A stretch of DNA of 64,000 nucleotides from Sinomonas mesophila (GCF_001999765.1 NZ_KV908323.1:252585-316584); one strand, 5' to 3'. Shown: positions 42,290 through 51,167, counted from the first letter of the stretch. Made by a program: numbers and translations. Notes: generated by a model not told the origin, from the sequence alone.

Positions 42290-42913
42290 ATGGCGGCGCG
42301 GTGGGGGAGCCTTCGTTTCATGTGGCGCACGACGGCGATGCTCGCCGCCGCGATGGCGGCGGCCGCGCTCGTGACCGGCTGCGGGGACGGCCTCGGCGCC
42401 AAGCCCCCGGGCCCGGCGGCGACCTCGCCGGGGGCGACCGCCCCGGGATCCACCCCGGGCGGACCCGCCCAGCCCACGCCGCCCGACGGCGCCGGGGACG
42501 CGCCGTCGTCCGCGCCCCGCACGCCCGACCCGACGCCGAGCGAGGACTGCTCCGACGTGGGCGGCCTGCCGGGCTGCGTGACCTTCACGTCCGTCTCCGG
42601 CTCCGATCCCTCCGGCCCGCTCCCGTGGCTCGGCACGGACCCGGTCTCGTTCTCGGTCCGCACTGTGAACGGCCGGGTCACGGTGGGCATCGGCACGCCC
42701 TGCAACGGCGGCGGTGGCCCGGCCGAGCTTGACGGGGCGACCCTGACGGTCGACCACTCGCAGTTCGCCCAGACCCTCATCGCCTGCCTCGGCCCCCAGG
42801 CGGACTACGAGAGGTGGACGTGGAACCTCATCGCCGAGCCGGTCTCGTATGCCTACGACGGCACGACGCTCACGTGGTCCAACCCGCGCGGGACGGTGGT
42901 GTTCCGGCGGTAG
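42290..42913 (+). CDS. Putative lipoprotein of unknown function
   Basis: The 207-residue protein has an N-terminal signal peptide with lipobox LVTGC (Cys near residue 31), then a Pro/Ala/Thr/Ser-rich stretch (~35-85, wall-spanning linker type), then a compact domain with CSDVGGLPGCVTF, a four-Gly loop CNGGGGPAEL and an internal LTVDHSQFAQTLIACLG. The domain resembles META/HslJ-like folds (weak). Four extracellular cysteines may form disulfides. Expected to be membrane anchored. Confidence 0.8.
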   Translation: MAARWGSLRFMWRTTAMLAAAMAAAALVTGCGDGLGAKPPGPAATSPGATAPGSTPGGPAQPTPPDGAGDAPSSAPRTPDPTPSEDCSDVGGLPGCVTFTSVSGSDPSGPLPWLGTDPVSFSVRTVNGRVTVGIGTPCNGGGGPAELDGATLTVDHSQFAQTLIACLGPQADYERWTWNLIAEPVSYAYDGTTLTWSNPRGTVVFRR

Positions 42914-42934
42914 GGGTTCCGGCGCCAGCCCGGT

Positions 42935-42964
42935 CAGCGCTGCCTCACGCAGCGCTGCCTCACG
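42935..42964. repeat. Tandem 15-bp repeat at a convergent junction
   Basis: CAGCGCTGCCTCACG occurs twice in tandem. The second copy overlaps the stop codon of the dihydrofolate-reductase-like gene, and the junction makes the palindrome GCAGCGCTGC. Confidence 0.6.
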
Positions 42965-43547
42965 GCCCCATGGGCCCGCCGGGTGGGGGCTCGGTGAGCA
43001 GCGTGGGCGCGTACTCGAGCAGCTGGAGCTTGCCGTCGAAGGTCCGGCTCGCGACCATGTCGAGCATGACGTCGGGGTAGCCGTCGAAGATGCGCTCGCT
43101 GCCCGTCCGGCCGGTGATGACGGGGAACACGACGACCCGGAATCGGTCCACGAGCCCGGCGGCGAGGAGCGAGCGGCAGAGGCTCACGCTGCCGAGGGTG
43201 CGCAGCGGGGTCGGGGCGTCCTCCTTCATGGCGCGGACGGCCTCGACGGCGTCGGTGTCCACGAGCCGCGCGTTGGCCCAGGTCAGCGGCTCCTTCAGGG
43301 TCGAGGAGAACACGACCTTGGGCATCTCGGCGAGCATCGTCATGCTCGGATCGTCCGGGAACTGCTCGGCGAAGCCGGACATGAGCCGGTAGGTCTTCGC
43401 GCCCATGAGGGTCGTGTGCCCGCGCTCGGGCGACTGGTCGAGCCAGGCCAGGTACTCGGGCGCCTCGACGCCCCAGAACCCCGGCCAGCCCTCGGCGGAG
43501 GCATACCCGTCGAGGGAGATGATGAAGTCCACTGTCAGGTCAGGCAC
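42960..43547 (-). CDS. Dihydrofolate-reductase/RibD C-terminal family protein
   Basis: The 195-residue protein has the DHFR-like fold: FIISLDGYASAEGWPG at the start, GAKTYRLMSGF and KVVFSSTL, then GSVSLCRSLLAAGLVDRFRVVVFPVI, the common RibD-C signature. Such proteins are NADPH reductases of unknown substrate. The GTG at 43547 is supported by a leaderless -10 element seven bases upstream. The C-terminus is Pro/Gly-rich. Confidence 0.88.
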   Translation of the reverse strand: MPDLTVDFIISLDGYASAEGWPGFWGVEAPEYLAWLDQSPERGHTTLMGAKTYRLMSGFAEQFPDDPSMTMLAEMPKVVFSSTLKEPLTWANARLVDTDAVEAVRAMKEDAPTPLRTLGSVSLCRSLLAAGLVDRFRVVVFPVITGRTGSERIFDGYPDVMLDMVASRTFDGKLQLLEYAPTLLTEPPPGGPMGP

Positions 43548-43554
43548 CCTTCCG

Positions 43555-43560
43555 AGGGTA
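43555..43560 (-). promoter_or_regulatory. Leaderless -10 element of the DHFR-like gene
   Basis: TACCCT with seven bases (CGGAAGG) to the GTG start. Confidence 0.5.
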
Positions 43561-43604
43561 GGCCGGTGGCGCCGCACGCGTAAGGGGCGGGGCGGGAACA
43601 CGCC

Positions 43605-43636
43605 GGGGGCCCGCCGCGAAACAGCGGCGGGCCCCC
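43605..43636 (-). terminator. Terminator of the sugar porter gene
   Basis: Perfect 13-bp stem GGGGGCCCGCCGC with complement and the loop GAAACA, 50 bp past the stop. Confidence 0.8.
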
Positions 43637-43686
43637 GGGCGGCGTACTCTTCGCGGCGTACTCCCGCGGAGGCGCTCCTGAAGCGA

Positions 43687-45132
43687 TTAGCCCTTGTTCA
43701 CGAGGTAGATGGCGCCGGTCGTGACGTCCTCCTCGAGCGCCTCGAGCGTGCGGCCTCGGGTCTCGGGGACCTGCGTGATGACGAAGAGCAGCGCGAGGGC
43801 GCCGACGACGGCGAAGAGGAAGAAGGTCCCGGTGATGCCGGTGGCCTGCACGAGCGAGGGGAAGTAGAGCGAGAGGAACCCGTTCACGATCCAGAGCATG
43901 AAGATCGAGACCCCGGTGCCGAAACCGCGCATGTGCAGTGGGAAGACCTCCGAGAGGTAGACCCACACGGCGATGTTGAGGAAGGTCTGCATCGAGCCGA
44001 CGAACGCGACGACGAGGAAGAGGATCACGAAGGGACGGATGGGGTTGCCCACGGGCAGCGCCATCGAGGCGACGCCGATGAGGACGTGGCAGGTCGTGGT
44101 CAGCGCCAGGCCGGTGATGAACGTTTTGCGGCGATCGAGGCGGTCCATGAGCGAGAGCCCGATGATGCCGCCGACCACGGCGATCACGCCGGGGGCGATG
44201 TTCGCGATGAGCGCCCCGCTCTTGTCGAAGCCCGACTCGACGAGCACGGTCTGGCCGTAGTACATGATCGAGTTGATGCCGGTCAGCTGCTGGGCGACGC
44301 CCAGGCCGATGCCGATGAGCAGGATGCGCAGCAGGTTCTTGTTGGAGAAGATCGCGCGCCAGCCGATCTGGTGGCTCTCGAGCTCCTCTTGGGCGACGTG
44401 CTCGACGTCACCGAGCTCCGCGACCGCTCGGTCCTCGGACCGGACGGTGCGCAGGACGGCGAGGGCCTCCTCGTGGCGGCCCTTCTCCACGAGCCAGCGG
44501 GGGGACTCGGGCATCCGCAGCATGCCGAAGAACAGCGCGATGGCCGGCACGGCGCAGACCGCGAACATGATGCGCCACACGCCCTCGATGTGGCCGAGCG
44601 TGCTGCCGAGGATCGCGTTGACGACGAAGGCCGCGAGCTGGCCGACCACGATCGCGAGCTCGTTGCGGCCCGCGAGCGATCCACGGATCTCGTAGGGGGC
44701 GAGCTCGGCGAGGAACACGGGCACGACGGTCGAGGCGCCGCCGACGGCGAGGCCGAGGAGGATGCGGCCGACGACCAGGATGGCGAAGTTCGGCGTGAGC
44801 ACGACCGCGAGGGTGCCGACGAAGAAGAGGACGGCGAGGAGGATGATCGTCTTGCGGCGGCCCCAACCGTCCGAGAGGCGCCCGCAGAACATCGCGCCGA
44901 TCGCGGCGGCGAAGACGAGCGAGCTCGTGACGACGCCCTCGGTGAACGCGGTCAGCCCGAGCTCCGCGGCCATCGGGCTCAGCGCGCCGTTGATCACGCC
45001 GGTGTCGTAGCCGAAGAGGAGGCCGCCGAAGGTGGCGATGAGGGCGACGACGCCGAGGCGCCGGGTGTGCGGGCCGCTCGTGAGGGGCGGCAGCTTACTG
45101 TTCCCTGTTGGTGGGGTGATCGTGGCGGACAT
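43687..45132 (-). CDS. Sugar-porter family MFS transporter
   Basis: The 481-residue, 12-segment protein has the sugar porter motifs: FGYDTGVINGAL in segment 1, GRLSDGWGRRK after segment 2, PVFLAELAP-type and GRNELAIVVGQ, PESPRWLVEKGR in the central loop, QQLTGINSIMYYG in segment 7 and VPETRGRTLEALEE at the end. This fits proton/sugar symporters of the XylE/AraE/GlcP group. ATG 45132 is preferred. The divergent LacI gene and sugar kinase point to one sugar use unit. Confidence 0.94.
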   Translation of the reverse strand: MSATITPPTGNSKLPPLTSGPHTRRLGVVALIATFGGLLFGYDTGVINGALSPMAAELGLTAFTEGVVTSSLVFAAAIGAMFCGRLSDGWGRRKTIILLAVLFFVGTLAVVLTPNFAILVVGRILLGLAVGGASTVVPVFLAELAPYEIRGSLAGRNELAIVVGQLAAFVVNAILGSTLGHIEGVWRIMFAVCAVPAIALFFGMLRMPESPRWLVEKGRHEEALAVLRTVRSEDRAVAELGDVEHVAQEELESHQIGWRAIFSNKNLLRILLIGIGLGVAQQLTGINSIMYYGQTVLVESGFDKSGALIANIAPGVIAVVGGIIGLSLMDRLDRRKTFITGLALTTTCHVLIGVASMALPVGNPIRPFVILFLVVAFVGSMQTFLNIAVWVYLSEVFPLHMRGFGTGVSIFMLWIVNGFLSLYFPSLVQATGITGTFFLFAVVGALALLFVITQVPETRGRTLEALEEDVTTGAIYLVNKG

Positions 45133-45200
45133 CGGGACTCCTTTGTCGGTGGACCACGGGCCTGTGACCCGAATCTCATCCAAGACTAACGCGCGAAAGA

Positions 45201-45220
45201 GCTATATGTAAGGACATAGC
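45201..45220. promoter_or_regulatory. Imperfect inverted repeat between sugar porter and LacI genes
   Basis: GCTAT and ATAGC bracket ATGTAAGGAC, with inner TGT/ACA also pairing. It lies in the divergent gap and is a candidate LacI operator, though it lacks the usual central CG. Confidence 0.45.
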
Positions 45221-45257
45221 GACATCTTTTCAAAAAAGTTGTCCGGCGGGCCGGTGG

Positions 45258-45263
45258 CAGGAT
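45258..45263 (+). promoter_or_regulatory. Leaderless -10 element of the LacI gene
   Basis: CAGGAT with seven bases to the ATG at 45271, which supports that start over the ATG at 45262. Confidence 0.4.
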
Positions 45264-45270
45264 GGGGTCC

Positions 45271-46332
45271 ATGACCACCGCCGATCCCCGCCGCCCGGCC
45301 ACCCAGTCCGACGTCGCGCGCGCGGTCGGCGTCTCCCGCACCCTCGTCTCCTTCGCCTTCCGCGGCGCCCCGGGCGTGAGCGAGGAGACCCGGCGGGCGA
45401 TCCTCGAGGCGGCCAAGCGCCTCGGGTACCGGCCCAACGTCGCCGCCGCGGACCTCGCGCGCAAGCGCGCCTCCGCCGTCGGCCTCCACCTCCTCGACCT
45501 GCGCAACGAGGTCTACGCCGACATCTTCGCGGGCGTACGCGAGGCGCTCGCCCCCACCGCGCACCGCATCATCCTCGGCGTCGCGCGCTCTTCCGACGGC
45601 GTCGGAGGACGCGGCGGAGAACACGGCGGGACCGGCGGCGACGAGGCGGACCTCGGCCCGCTCATCGAGGCGCGCGTCGGCGTCGTCATCGCCGCGACCC
45701 TCATCGACCCGGACGAGCGCGTTCGCGAGCTCGCCCTCGACGTGCCGATCGTGAGCGTCGCGCGCCGGGTCGAGGGCGTGGACAGCGTCTACTCCGACGA
45801 CGCCGCCGGCTCCCGCGCCGCGACCGAGCACCTCCTCGCGCTCGGCCACACCCGGATCGCCCACATCACGGGGCCGTACCACGAGGGCATGCACGCGCGC
45901 CGGCGGGCCTTCGACGCCGCGATGCACGACGCCGGCCTGCCGCCGCGCGTCGTCGCCGCGCCGGGGCACTCGCTCGCCGCCGGGGAGGAGGCGGCGCGGG
46001 CGCTGCTCGCCGGGCCGGAGCGGCCCACCGCGGTCGTCGCGCACAACGACCAGCTCGCGCTCGGCGTACGCGAGGTCGCCCTCGGCCTCGGGCTGCGTGT
46101 GCCCGAGGACCTTTCGCTCACGGGCTACGACGACTCGAGGACCGCGGGCCTGGCCGGGATCGGCCTGACCTCGGTGGACCTGGGCGCGCACGCCCTCGGG
46201 GTCGCCGCGGGGATGGCCGCCCTCAACCGGCTCGCGTACCCCAACGCGCCGGCCGTGGACGAGTGCAGTCTGCCCCGGCTCGTCGTGCGCGGTTCGACGG
46301 CCCCGCCGGGACGTTCCTCCTCGGACTCCTGA
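45271..46332 (+). CDS. LacI-family transcriptional regulator
   Basis: The 353-residue protein has a LacI helix-turn-helix (SDVARAVGVSRTLVSFAFRGAPGVSEETRRAIL) and hinge (GYRPNVAAADLA), then the sugar-binding fold ending with the GYDDSRTAGLAGIGLTSVD block (both quoted in pieces). A short Gly-rich insertion (GVGGRGGEHGGTGG, near residue 115) is unusual. It is divergent from the sugar porter and upstream of a PfkB kinase, so it likely represses sugar transport and phosphorylation. Confidence 0.92.
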   Translation: MTTADPRRPATQSDVARAVGVSRTLVSFAFRGAPGVSEETRRAILEAAKRLGYRPNVAAADLARKRASAVGLHLLDLRNEVYADIFAGVREALAPTAHRIILGVARSSDGVGGRGGEHGGTGGDEADLGPLIEARVGVVIAATLIDPDERVRELALDVPIVSVARRVEGVDSVYSDDAAGSRAATEHLLALGHTRIAHITGPYHEGMHARRRAFDAAMHDAGLPPRVVAAPGHSLAAGEEAARALLAGPERPTAVVAHNDQLALGVREVALGLGLRVPEDLSLTGYDDSRTAGLAGIGLTSVDLGAHALGVAAGMAALNRLAYPNAPAVDECSLPRLVVRGSTAPPGRSSSDS

Positions 46333-46370
46333 GCCGGCCTTCATGTGAGCCGCGCCTCAGCCCGGACTGC

Positions 46371-46376
46371 TACCGT
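46371..46376 (+). promoter_or_regulatory. Leaderless -10 element of the kinase gene
   Basis: TACCGT with seven bases (AAAGCGC) to the ATG at 46384. Confidence 0.55.
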
Positions 46377-46383
46377 AAAGCGC

Positions 46384-47376
46384 ATGCTCACTGTGATCGG
46401 CGAGGGCCTCATCGACGTCGTCCGCCGCCCGTCCGGGACGGAGTCGCACCCCGGCGGGAGCCCGCTCAACGTCGCGATCGGCCTGGCCCGGCTGGACCAC
46501 CCCGTGCAGTTCATCGGCCGCTACGGCGACGACCCCCACGGGCGGATGCTCACGGAGCACCTCCGGGCCTCCGGCGTCCTGGTTCCCCTCCCGCCGGACG
46601 GCACGCCGACCTCCGTCGCGACCGCCGAGCTCGACCACCGCGGCGCGGCGACCTACCACTTCGACCTCGACTGGCACCTGCCCGACCTGCGCGAGCGGCT
46701 CTCGGGCCTCCTCGGCGCCACGACGCTCCTGCACACGGGCTCGATCGCGACCGTCCTCGAGCCCGGGGCAGACCAGGTCATGGCCGTCGTCGAGCGCGCC
46801 CGGCCCCGCGCGACCATCGGCTTCGACCCGAACTGCCGTCCCACGATCACCACCGACCCCGAGGCCGTGCGCGGCCGGGTCGAGCGCTTCGTCGCGCTCG
46901 CCGACGTCGTCAAGGCCTCGGACGAGGACCTCGCCTGGCTTTACCCCGGCGTCGACCCGCTCGACTCCGCGCGCCGCTGGCTCCGGCTCGGCGCGCCCGA
47001 GGGGCCGGCCCTCGTCGTGGTCACGCGCGGCTCCCGGGGGGCCTGGGGCGTGTGCGCCGACGGCGAGGAGCAGCTCTCCCCGCCCGCCGTGCGCGTCGCG
47101 GACACCGTCGGGGCCGGCGACTCGTTCATGGCCGCCCTGCTCTCGGGGATCGTGGACCGCGAGCTCGACGGCGCGCAGCGCCGCCCCGAGCTGCGCCGCC
47201 TCGACGCCGCCGAGCTGCGGCGGATCATGGACTTCGCCGCGCGCGCCGCCGCCGTGACCGTCTCCCGCCGCGGCGCCAATCCGCCGACCCGGGCCGAGGT
47301 CCGCGCGGGCGCCCCCGCGCCGTCGTCAGGCGCACCGTCAGCGCCTGCGGCGAGCACCCGCGGAGGTGCGGCATGA
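46384..47376 (+). CDS. PfkB-family carbohydrate kinase (fructokinase-like)
   Basis: The 330-residue protein has the PfkB signatures GGSPLNVAIGLARLD at the N-terminus and DTVGAGDSFMAALL near residue 240, where the Asp is the catalytic base. The GRYGDDPHGRMLTEHL block is shared with fructokinases and ribokinases. The Ala/Pro-rich C-terminal tail (APAPSSGAPSAPAAS) is extra. It has its own leaderless promoter and its stop overlaps the start of the PEBP gene (ATGA). Probably phosphorylates the sugar brought in by the nearby porter. Confidence 0.9.
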   Translation: MLTVIGEGLIDVVRRPSGTESHPGGSPLNVAIGLARLDHPVQFIGRYGDDPHGRMLTEHLRASGVLVPLPPDGTPTSVATAELDHRGAATYHFDLDWHLPDLRERLSGLLGATTLLHTGSIATVLEPGADQVMAVVERARPRATIGFDPNCRPTITTDPEAVRGRVERFVALADVVKASDEDLAWLYPGVDPLDSARRWLRLGAPEGPALVVVTRGSRGAWGVCADGEEQLSPPAVRVADTVGAGDSFMAALLSGIVDRELDGAQRRPELRRLDAAELRRIMDFAARAAAVTVSRRGANPPTRAEVRAGAPAPSSGAPSAPAASTRGGAA

Positions 47377-47900
47377 GCTTCGAGGTGACGAGCCAGGACC
47401 TCGTCGAGGGCGGCGAGCTGCCCGCCGCGCAGGCGAGCGCGCACTTCGGTATCCCGGGCGGGCAGGACCTCTCGCCGCAGCTGGCGTGGAGCGGGGCGCC
47501 CGAGGGGACCCGCAGCTACGCCGTGACGGTCGTGGACCCGGACGCGCCCCGGCCCGGCGGGTTCTGCCACTGGGCCGTCGTGAACATCCCCGCCGAGGTC
47601 GACCAGCTGCCCGAGGGCGCAGGCGGCGCACCGGATGGCATGGGGCCGTCCGGGGACGTGGCGGGCCTGCCCCTCGGCTCGGTCGAGCTCGTGAACGATG
47701 CTGGATACTCCGGCTTCGTGGGCGCCGGGCCGCCGCCGGGCGCGCGGCACCGCTACGTCGTGACCGTGCACGCCCTCGACGTCGGGAGCCTGCCGGCCAC
47801 CCCGCGCACCCACGGCGCGCGCACGCTCGATGACATCGCCGCGCATGAGCTGGCCCGGGCGGGCTTCACGACGCACTACGAACACCCCGAGACGCGCTGA
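47373..47900 (+). CDS. YbhB/YbcL-family (PEBP-like) protein
   Basis: The 175-residue protein has the phosphatidylethanolamine-binding fold motifs: DLSPQLAWSGAPEGTRSYAVTVVDPDAP, then GGFCHWAVVNIPA and PPPGARHRYVVTVHALD. The anion pocket DPDAP and the H-W region are intact. No signal peptide is seen. Bacterial members have no firm function. Translationally coupled to the sugar kinase. Confidence 0.9.
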   Translation: MSFEVTSQDLVEGGELPAAQASAHFGIPGGQDLSPQLAWSGAPEGTRSYAVTVVDPDAPRPGGFCHWAVVNIPAEVDQLPEGAGGAPDGMGPSGDVAGLPLGSVELVNDAGYSGFVGAGPPPGARHRYVVTVHALDVGSLPATPRTHGARTLDDIAAHELARAGFTTHYEHPETR

Positions 47901-47910
47901 GGGCGGCGCG

Positions 47911-48771
47911 ATGGGTCAGGCGACGGGCCAGCTGCGCATGCGCCTCGTGGCGAGCGACATCGATGGGACGATCCTCGGCAGCGACGGACGGATCACGCCG
48001 CGGACCGTGCGGGCCCTGCACGCGTGCGAGGCCGCGGGGGTCGAGCTCGTCTTCGTCACGGGCCGCCCCGCGCGCTGGCTCACGCCGCTCGTCGACCAGC
48101 TCGGCCACTCCGGGACCGTGATCTGCTCGAACGGCGCGCTCGTCTTCGACCTCGAGACGATGTCCGTGGTCAGCGCCGAGGCGATCCGCCGGGACACGCT
48201 GCTCGAGGTCCGCGACATCATCCGCGGGCTGTTCCCCGAGACGGCCTTCGCGGCCGAGACGACGGCGGAGTTCGTCATGGAGACCGCGTTCGCCGAGCCG
48301 CGGCATCGGGCCCTGCTCGACCAGGTGCGCCACGGCGACCTCGCCGAGCTCGTGGGCGAGGACGAGGTGGTCAAGTTCATGGCCAAGATCGAGGGGATCT
48401 CCGCGGAGGAATATCTCGACGGCGTCGCCCCGCACATCGCGCACCTCGTGGCCGTGACGCATTCGGCCGTGGACATGACGATGCTCGAGATGGCCGCTCT
48501 GGGGGTCAACAAGGCCGTGACGCTCGCCGAGTACGCGCACGCGCTGGGGATCCGGCCCGAAGAGGTCGTCGCGTTCGGGGACATGCCGAACGACGTCGAG
48601 ATGCTTTCGTGGGCGGGCGAGGGCTACGCGATGTCCTCGGGGCACCCGCTCGCGCTCGCGGCGACGGTGCTGCACGCGCCCGGGCTCGAGGACGACGGCG
48701 TCGCGCAGGTCCTCGAGCGGAAGCTCGCCGAGGCGCCGGCCGGGCGCATGCCAGACCGCGCCGCCGGGTAG
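47911..48771 (+). CDS. HAD-superfamily phosphatase, Cof type
   Basis: The 286-residue protein has HAD motif I DIDGT, motif II TGRPARW, and motif III/IV VAFGDMPNDVEML, with a C2B cap between. Cof-type members dephosphorylate sugar phosphates and cofactors. It follows the PEBP gene by ten bases, with GAGGG before the ATG, and is probably in the kinase operon. The end of the gene is followed by the palindromic element at 48804-48899. Confidence 0.93.
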   Translation: MGQATGQLRMRLVASDIDGTILGSDGRITPRTVRALHACEAAGVELVFVTGRPARWLTPLVDQLGHSGTVICSNGALVFDLETMSVVSAEAIRRDTLLEVRDIIRGLFPETAFAAETTAEFVMETAFAEPRHRALLDQVRHGDLAELVGEDEVVKFMAKIEGISAEEYLDGVAPHIAHLVAVTHSAVDMTMLEMAALGVNKAVTLAEYAHALGIRPEEVVAFGDMPNDVEMLSWAGEGYAMSSGHPLALAATVLHAPGLEDDGVAQVLERKLAEAPAGRMPDRAAG

Positions 48772-48803
48772 GCGGCTCGCTCGCTCCCCGTCCCCGCCCC
48801 CCA

Positions 48804-48899
48804 CGTCTCGGGTACGTATCTCGACGGGAAAGCGGCCTTCCGGGTACGAGCCTGCGTACCCGAAACGCCATTTCGGCGTCGAGATACGTACCCGAGACG
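48804..48899. repeat. Nested palindromic element
   Basis: Perfect 23-bp outer arms (48804-48826 and 48877-48899) enclose a second inverted repeat CGGGTACG/CGTACCCG (48841-48848 and 48855-48862). CGGGTACG thus occurs four times. It occupies the convergent gap between the HAD gene and the small membrane protein gene and may be a mobile repeat and/or terminator. Confidence 0.85.
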
Positions 48900-48909
48900 G
48901 GGGTGGGGG

Positions 48910-49059
48910 CTACGAGTGCCGGTGCGCCGCCTGCGTCAGGCCGATCGTGACGCAGATGGTTCCGATGACGAGGAACATGTGGACGCCTGGGCCGAAGCCC
49001 CCGAGTATCCCGAGGACCCAGAAGGCGAGGGCAGCGATGCCCGAGACGAGCAGAATCAT
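48910..49059 (-). CDS. Small membrane protein, lmo0937 family
   Basis: The 49-residue protein has two hydrophobic segments, MILLVSGIAALAFWVLGIL and VHMFLVIGTICVTIGLTQA, joined by GGFGPG, the layout of lmo0937-type small membrane proteins, often stress induced. AAGGAG lies seven bases before the ATG. Function unknown. Confidence 0.7.
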   Translation of the reverse strand: MILLVSGIAALAFWVLGILGGFGPGVHMFLVIGTICVTIGLTQAAHRHS

Positions 49060-49315
49060 CACGAACTCCTTCCCGATGACCACCGGATGCCCATATTGTC
49101 CGCGCCTGGCCGCCCCATGGCTACGGCCGTCGCGGTGCTCGGCCGGGAAGAATCCGGTGGTTGAGGGGAGTCGAAGCCAACACTCCGGGAGAAAACTCTC
49201 TTCACCTCTTCCGTTATTTGAACACTCTGTATCATAATTCTCCACGGGGAGATAGCCGTTGCGGTCTCGGGAATGAATGAGTGGGCGTATGCACGCCCCT
49301 TGGCCGAGGGCAGCG
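49060..49315. other. Upstream region of the TetR-like gene
   Basis: About 256 bp, without a supported gene. The part 49170-49250 is markedly A/T-richer than the rest of the window and holds TTGAAC and CATAAT words, so it likely contains promoters for both flanking genes. Confidence 0.45.
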
Positions 49316-50215
49316 ATGGGCACTGACAACGGAACATCCGGGCTCGCGGCTTTCGATATCGACGCCGTCGACCTCTCGGAGACCGTGACGAACCTGAGCC
49401 GCGTGAAATCAAAGAATCGCGCCAGGCTCGCCAATTCCGATCTCACCCGGGCGTTCCTCAACGCGGCGCTGAGCCTCACGGACCATCTCCTCGGCCCGGG
49501 CGGCGAGGATTCCGCCGAGGTCGCGCGCCAGTCCCTCGCCTACCTCTCGCGCCCCCGGATCGTGGGCCGCGCCCGCGAGGCGTACCCCGAGCTGGTGCCC
49601 ACCGAGGCCAAGTTCCGGGACCGCTGGGCCGGGCAGCAGGACTTCCTCTCCGACTTCGTGGCCTACGCCCTCAAGGCCCGCGAGGGCTACCTCCGCCGGG
49701 CGATCGACGCCTGGGCGGACGAGCTTGCGTGCTCGGGCGGGGACTTCGCCTCGGCAATCCACCGCGTGGCCTTCGAGGGCATGTCCTTCATCGCCGACCA
49801 GCCCGCCTACAGGCTCCAGCTCCTCCTCACGGCCTCCGCCGAGGCGGATCCCATCGCCGCCGAGGCGCTGCGGCAGCTCTACGCCTCGATGACGGCGGCG
49901 TGGTTCGGCCTCTACCGGCAGGTGGTCGAGCGCTTCGGGCTGCGGCTGCGTGCCGGCGTGCGGGCCCAGGAGGTCAACATCATCCTCCAGTCCCTCGCCG
50001 AGGGGCTCGGGCTGCGCGTCCTCGCGGGCGTGGAGGAGCCGCTCGTGAACCGGACCCGCGGGACCTCGCTGCTCGGCACGGCCGCGCTGGCCCTGCTCTC
50101 CTCCCTCGTGGACGACGGCGACGGGCTCACGCTCGCGGAATCCGCCAATGAGCGCATCGGCCACAGCATGAGAATTCCCTCCGATGCCGGAGGTAATTCG
50201 TCGGAGGTCTTCTAG
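49316..50215 (+). CDS. TetR-like regulator with a degenerate DNA-binding domain
   Basis: The 299-residue protein has an N-terminal section in which PTEAKFRDRWAGQQDFLSDFVAYAL resembles helices 3-4 of a TetR domain (compare the usual TxxxFYxxFxxKxxL pattern), and a long helical ligand domain (IHRVAFEGMSF, IILQSLAEGLGLRVLAG). The region before it (DLTRAFLNAALSL) fits helix 1. It is longer than common TetR proteins and the assignment is tentative. GAGGG precedes the ATG. A sortase-like gene follows. Confidence 0.6.
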   Translation: MGTDNGTSGLAAFDIDAVDLSETVTNLSRVKSKNRARLANSDLTRAFLNAALSLTDHLLGPGGEDSAEVARQSLAYLSRPRIVGRAREAYPELVPTEAKFRDRWAGQQDFLSDFVAYALKAREGYLRRAIDAWADELACSGGDFASAIHRVAFEGMSFIADQPAYRLQLLLTASAEADPIAAEALRQLYASMTAAWFGLYRQVVERFGLRLRAGVRAQEVNIILQSLAEGLGLRVLAGVEEPLVNRTRGTSLLGTAALALLSSLVDDGDGLTLAESANERIGHSMRIPSDAGGNSSEVF

Positions 50216-50338
50216 AAGCGCACATCCCGTGGTGCTGGAAGCCGCTCTCCCGGCAATGATCAACTGAAACAGTACCCAGCTCCGGTGAGAAATCCGGGGC
50301 CAGGCAGCAGGTGAATTCAGCCGGAATTCGCGGAAGTG

Positions 50339-51091
50339 ATGTCGGGGGACGTCATGCGTGGGAAAATGACGGTCGCTGCTCGCTGGGCGTGGGTCAGGGC
50401 TGCGGTCCTGGCCTGCTCCATCGGCCTCCTTGGCGTGGCCGCCGTGCAGCAGGCCCAGATCGATGCCACCCAGGACCGCCGAGCGCAGGCAGCCCGGCTC
50501 CTCGCCGAGGCGTCGGCAAGGGCTGCTGCCTCGGTGCCGCCCGCGGAGCCCGCCGTGACGGAGCCCGCACCGCCCGCCGAGCCCGAACCGGCGCCGTCGT
50601 CCGCTCCCGCGGAACCTCAACCTGTCTCGCTGCCGCGCCTGTCCCTCCCTCCCACCGGCTTCTCGTGGCCGGCGGCCGGGCTCTCGGTGGGCGTCGTGCC
50701 GATGCCGTGGACGCCGGGCGAGACCGTGAACCCGGACCTGGACGCGAACGGATTCGACCCCGTGGCGCACTGGCTCGTCGGCACGGGCGAGACAGAGGAA
50801 CACCAGCCCGTGGTCCTGGCCGCGCACACGTGCTACGGCGCAGACCCGCTGTGCAATCCCGCCACGTTCCCGTTCAACCGTCTGAGTTTCCCCGGATGGG
50901 AAAAGGGGCAATCCGCATCAATTTCTGATGCGAATGGGCAGACTATTCCGTGCAGCCTCGAAGATCGGAGGATCGTCGACAAATCAACGCAATTCTCATT
51001 CCCGAATGATCCGCATCATGTCGTGGTCTTCTCGTGCAATCTCGAGCGGCCCCACGACGAAATCACTTTGGTTACCTTCCGCTGCGGATAA
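50339..51091 (+). CDS. Class F sortase-like protein
   Basis: The ~250-residue protein has an N-terminal signal-anchor segment (RAAVLACSIGLLGVAAV), a Pro/Ala/Glu linker (~residues 60-100) and a C-terminal sortase-like barrel with the His motif VVLAAHTCYG and a Cys in VVVFSCNLE, followed by RPHDEITLVTF. These fit catalytic His, Cys and a nearby Arg, but the usual TLxTC motif is not canonical. The last ~70 codons use more A/T third positions than neighbours. ATG 50339 and 50354 are both possible starts. Confidence 0.68.
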   Translation: MSGDVMRGKMTVAARWAWVRAAVLACSIGLLGVAAVQQAQIDATQDRRAQAARLLAEASARAAASVPPAEPAVTEPAPPAEPEPAPSSAPAEPQPVSLPRLSLPPTGFSWPAAGLSVGVVPMPWTPGETVNPDLDANGFDPVAHWLVGTGETEEHQPVVLAAHTCYGADPLCNPATFPFNRLSFPGWEKGQSASISDANGQTIPCSLEDRRIVDKSTQFSFPNDPHHVVVFSCNLERPHDEITLVTFRCG

Positions 51092-51167
51092 TCCTGCATT
51101 GGATGGCAGCCGCCTTTGCCGCGTACTGGGACGCGGGGCTCACACTATATGAAAGGAGTCGAGCAGC

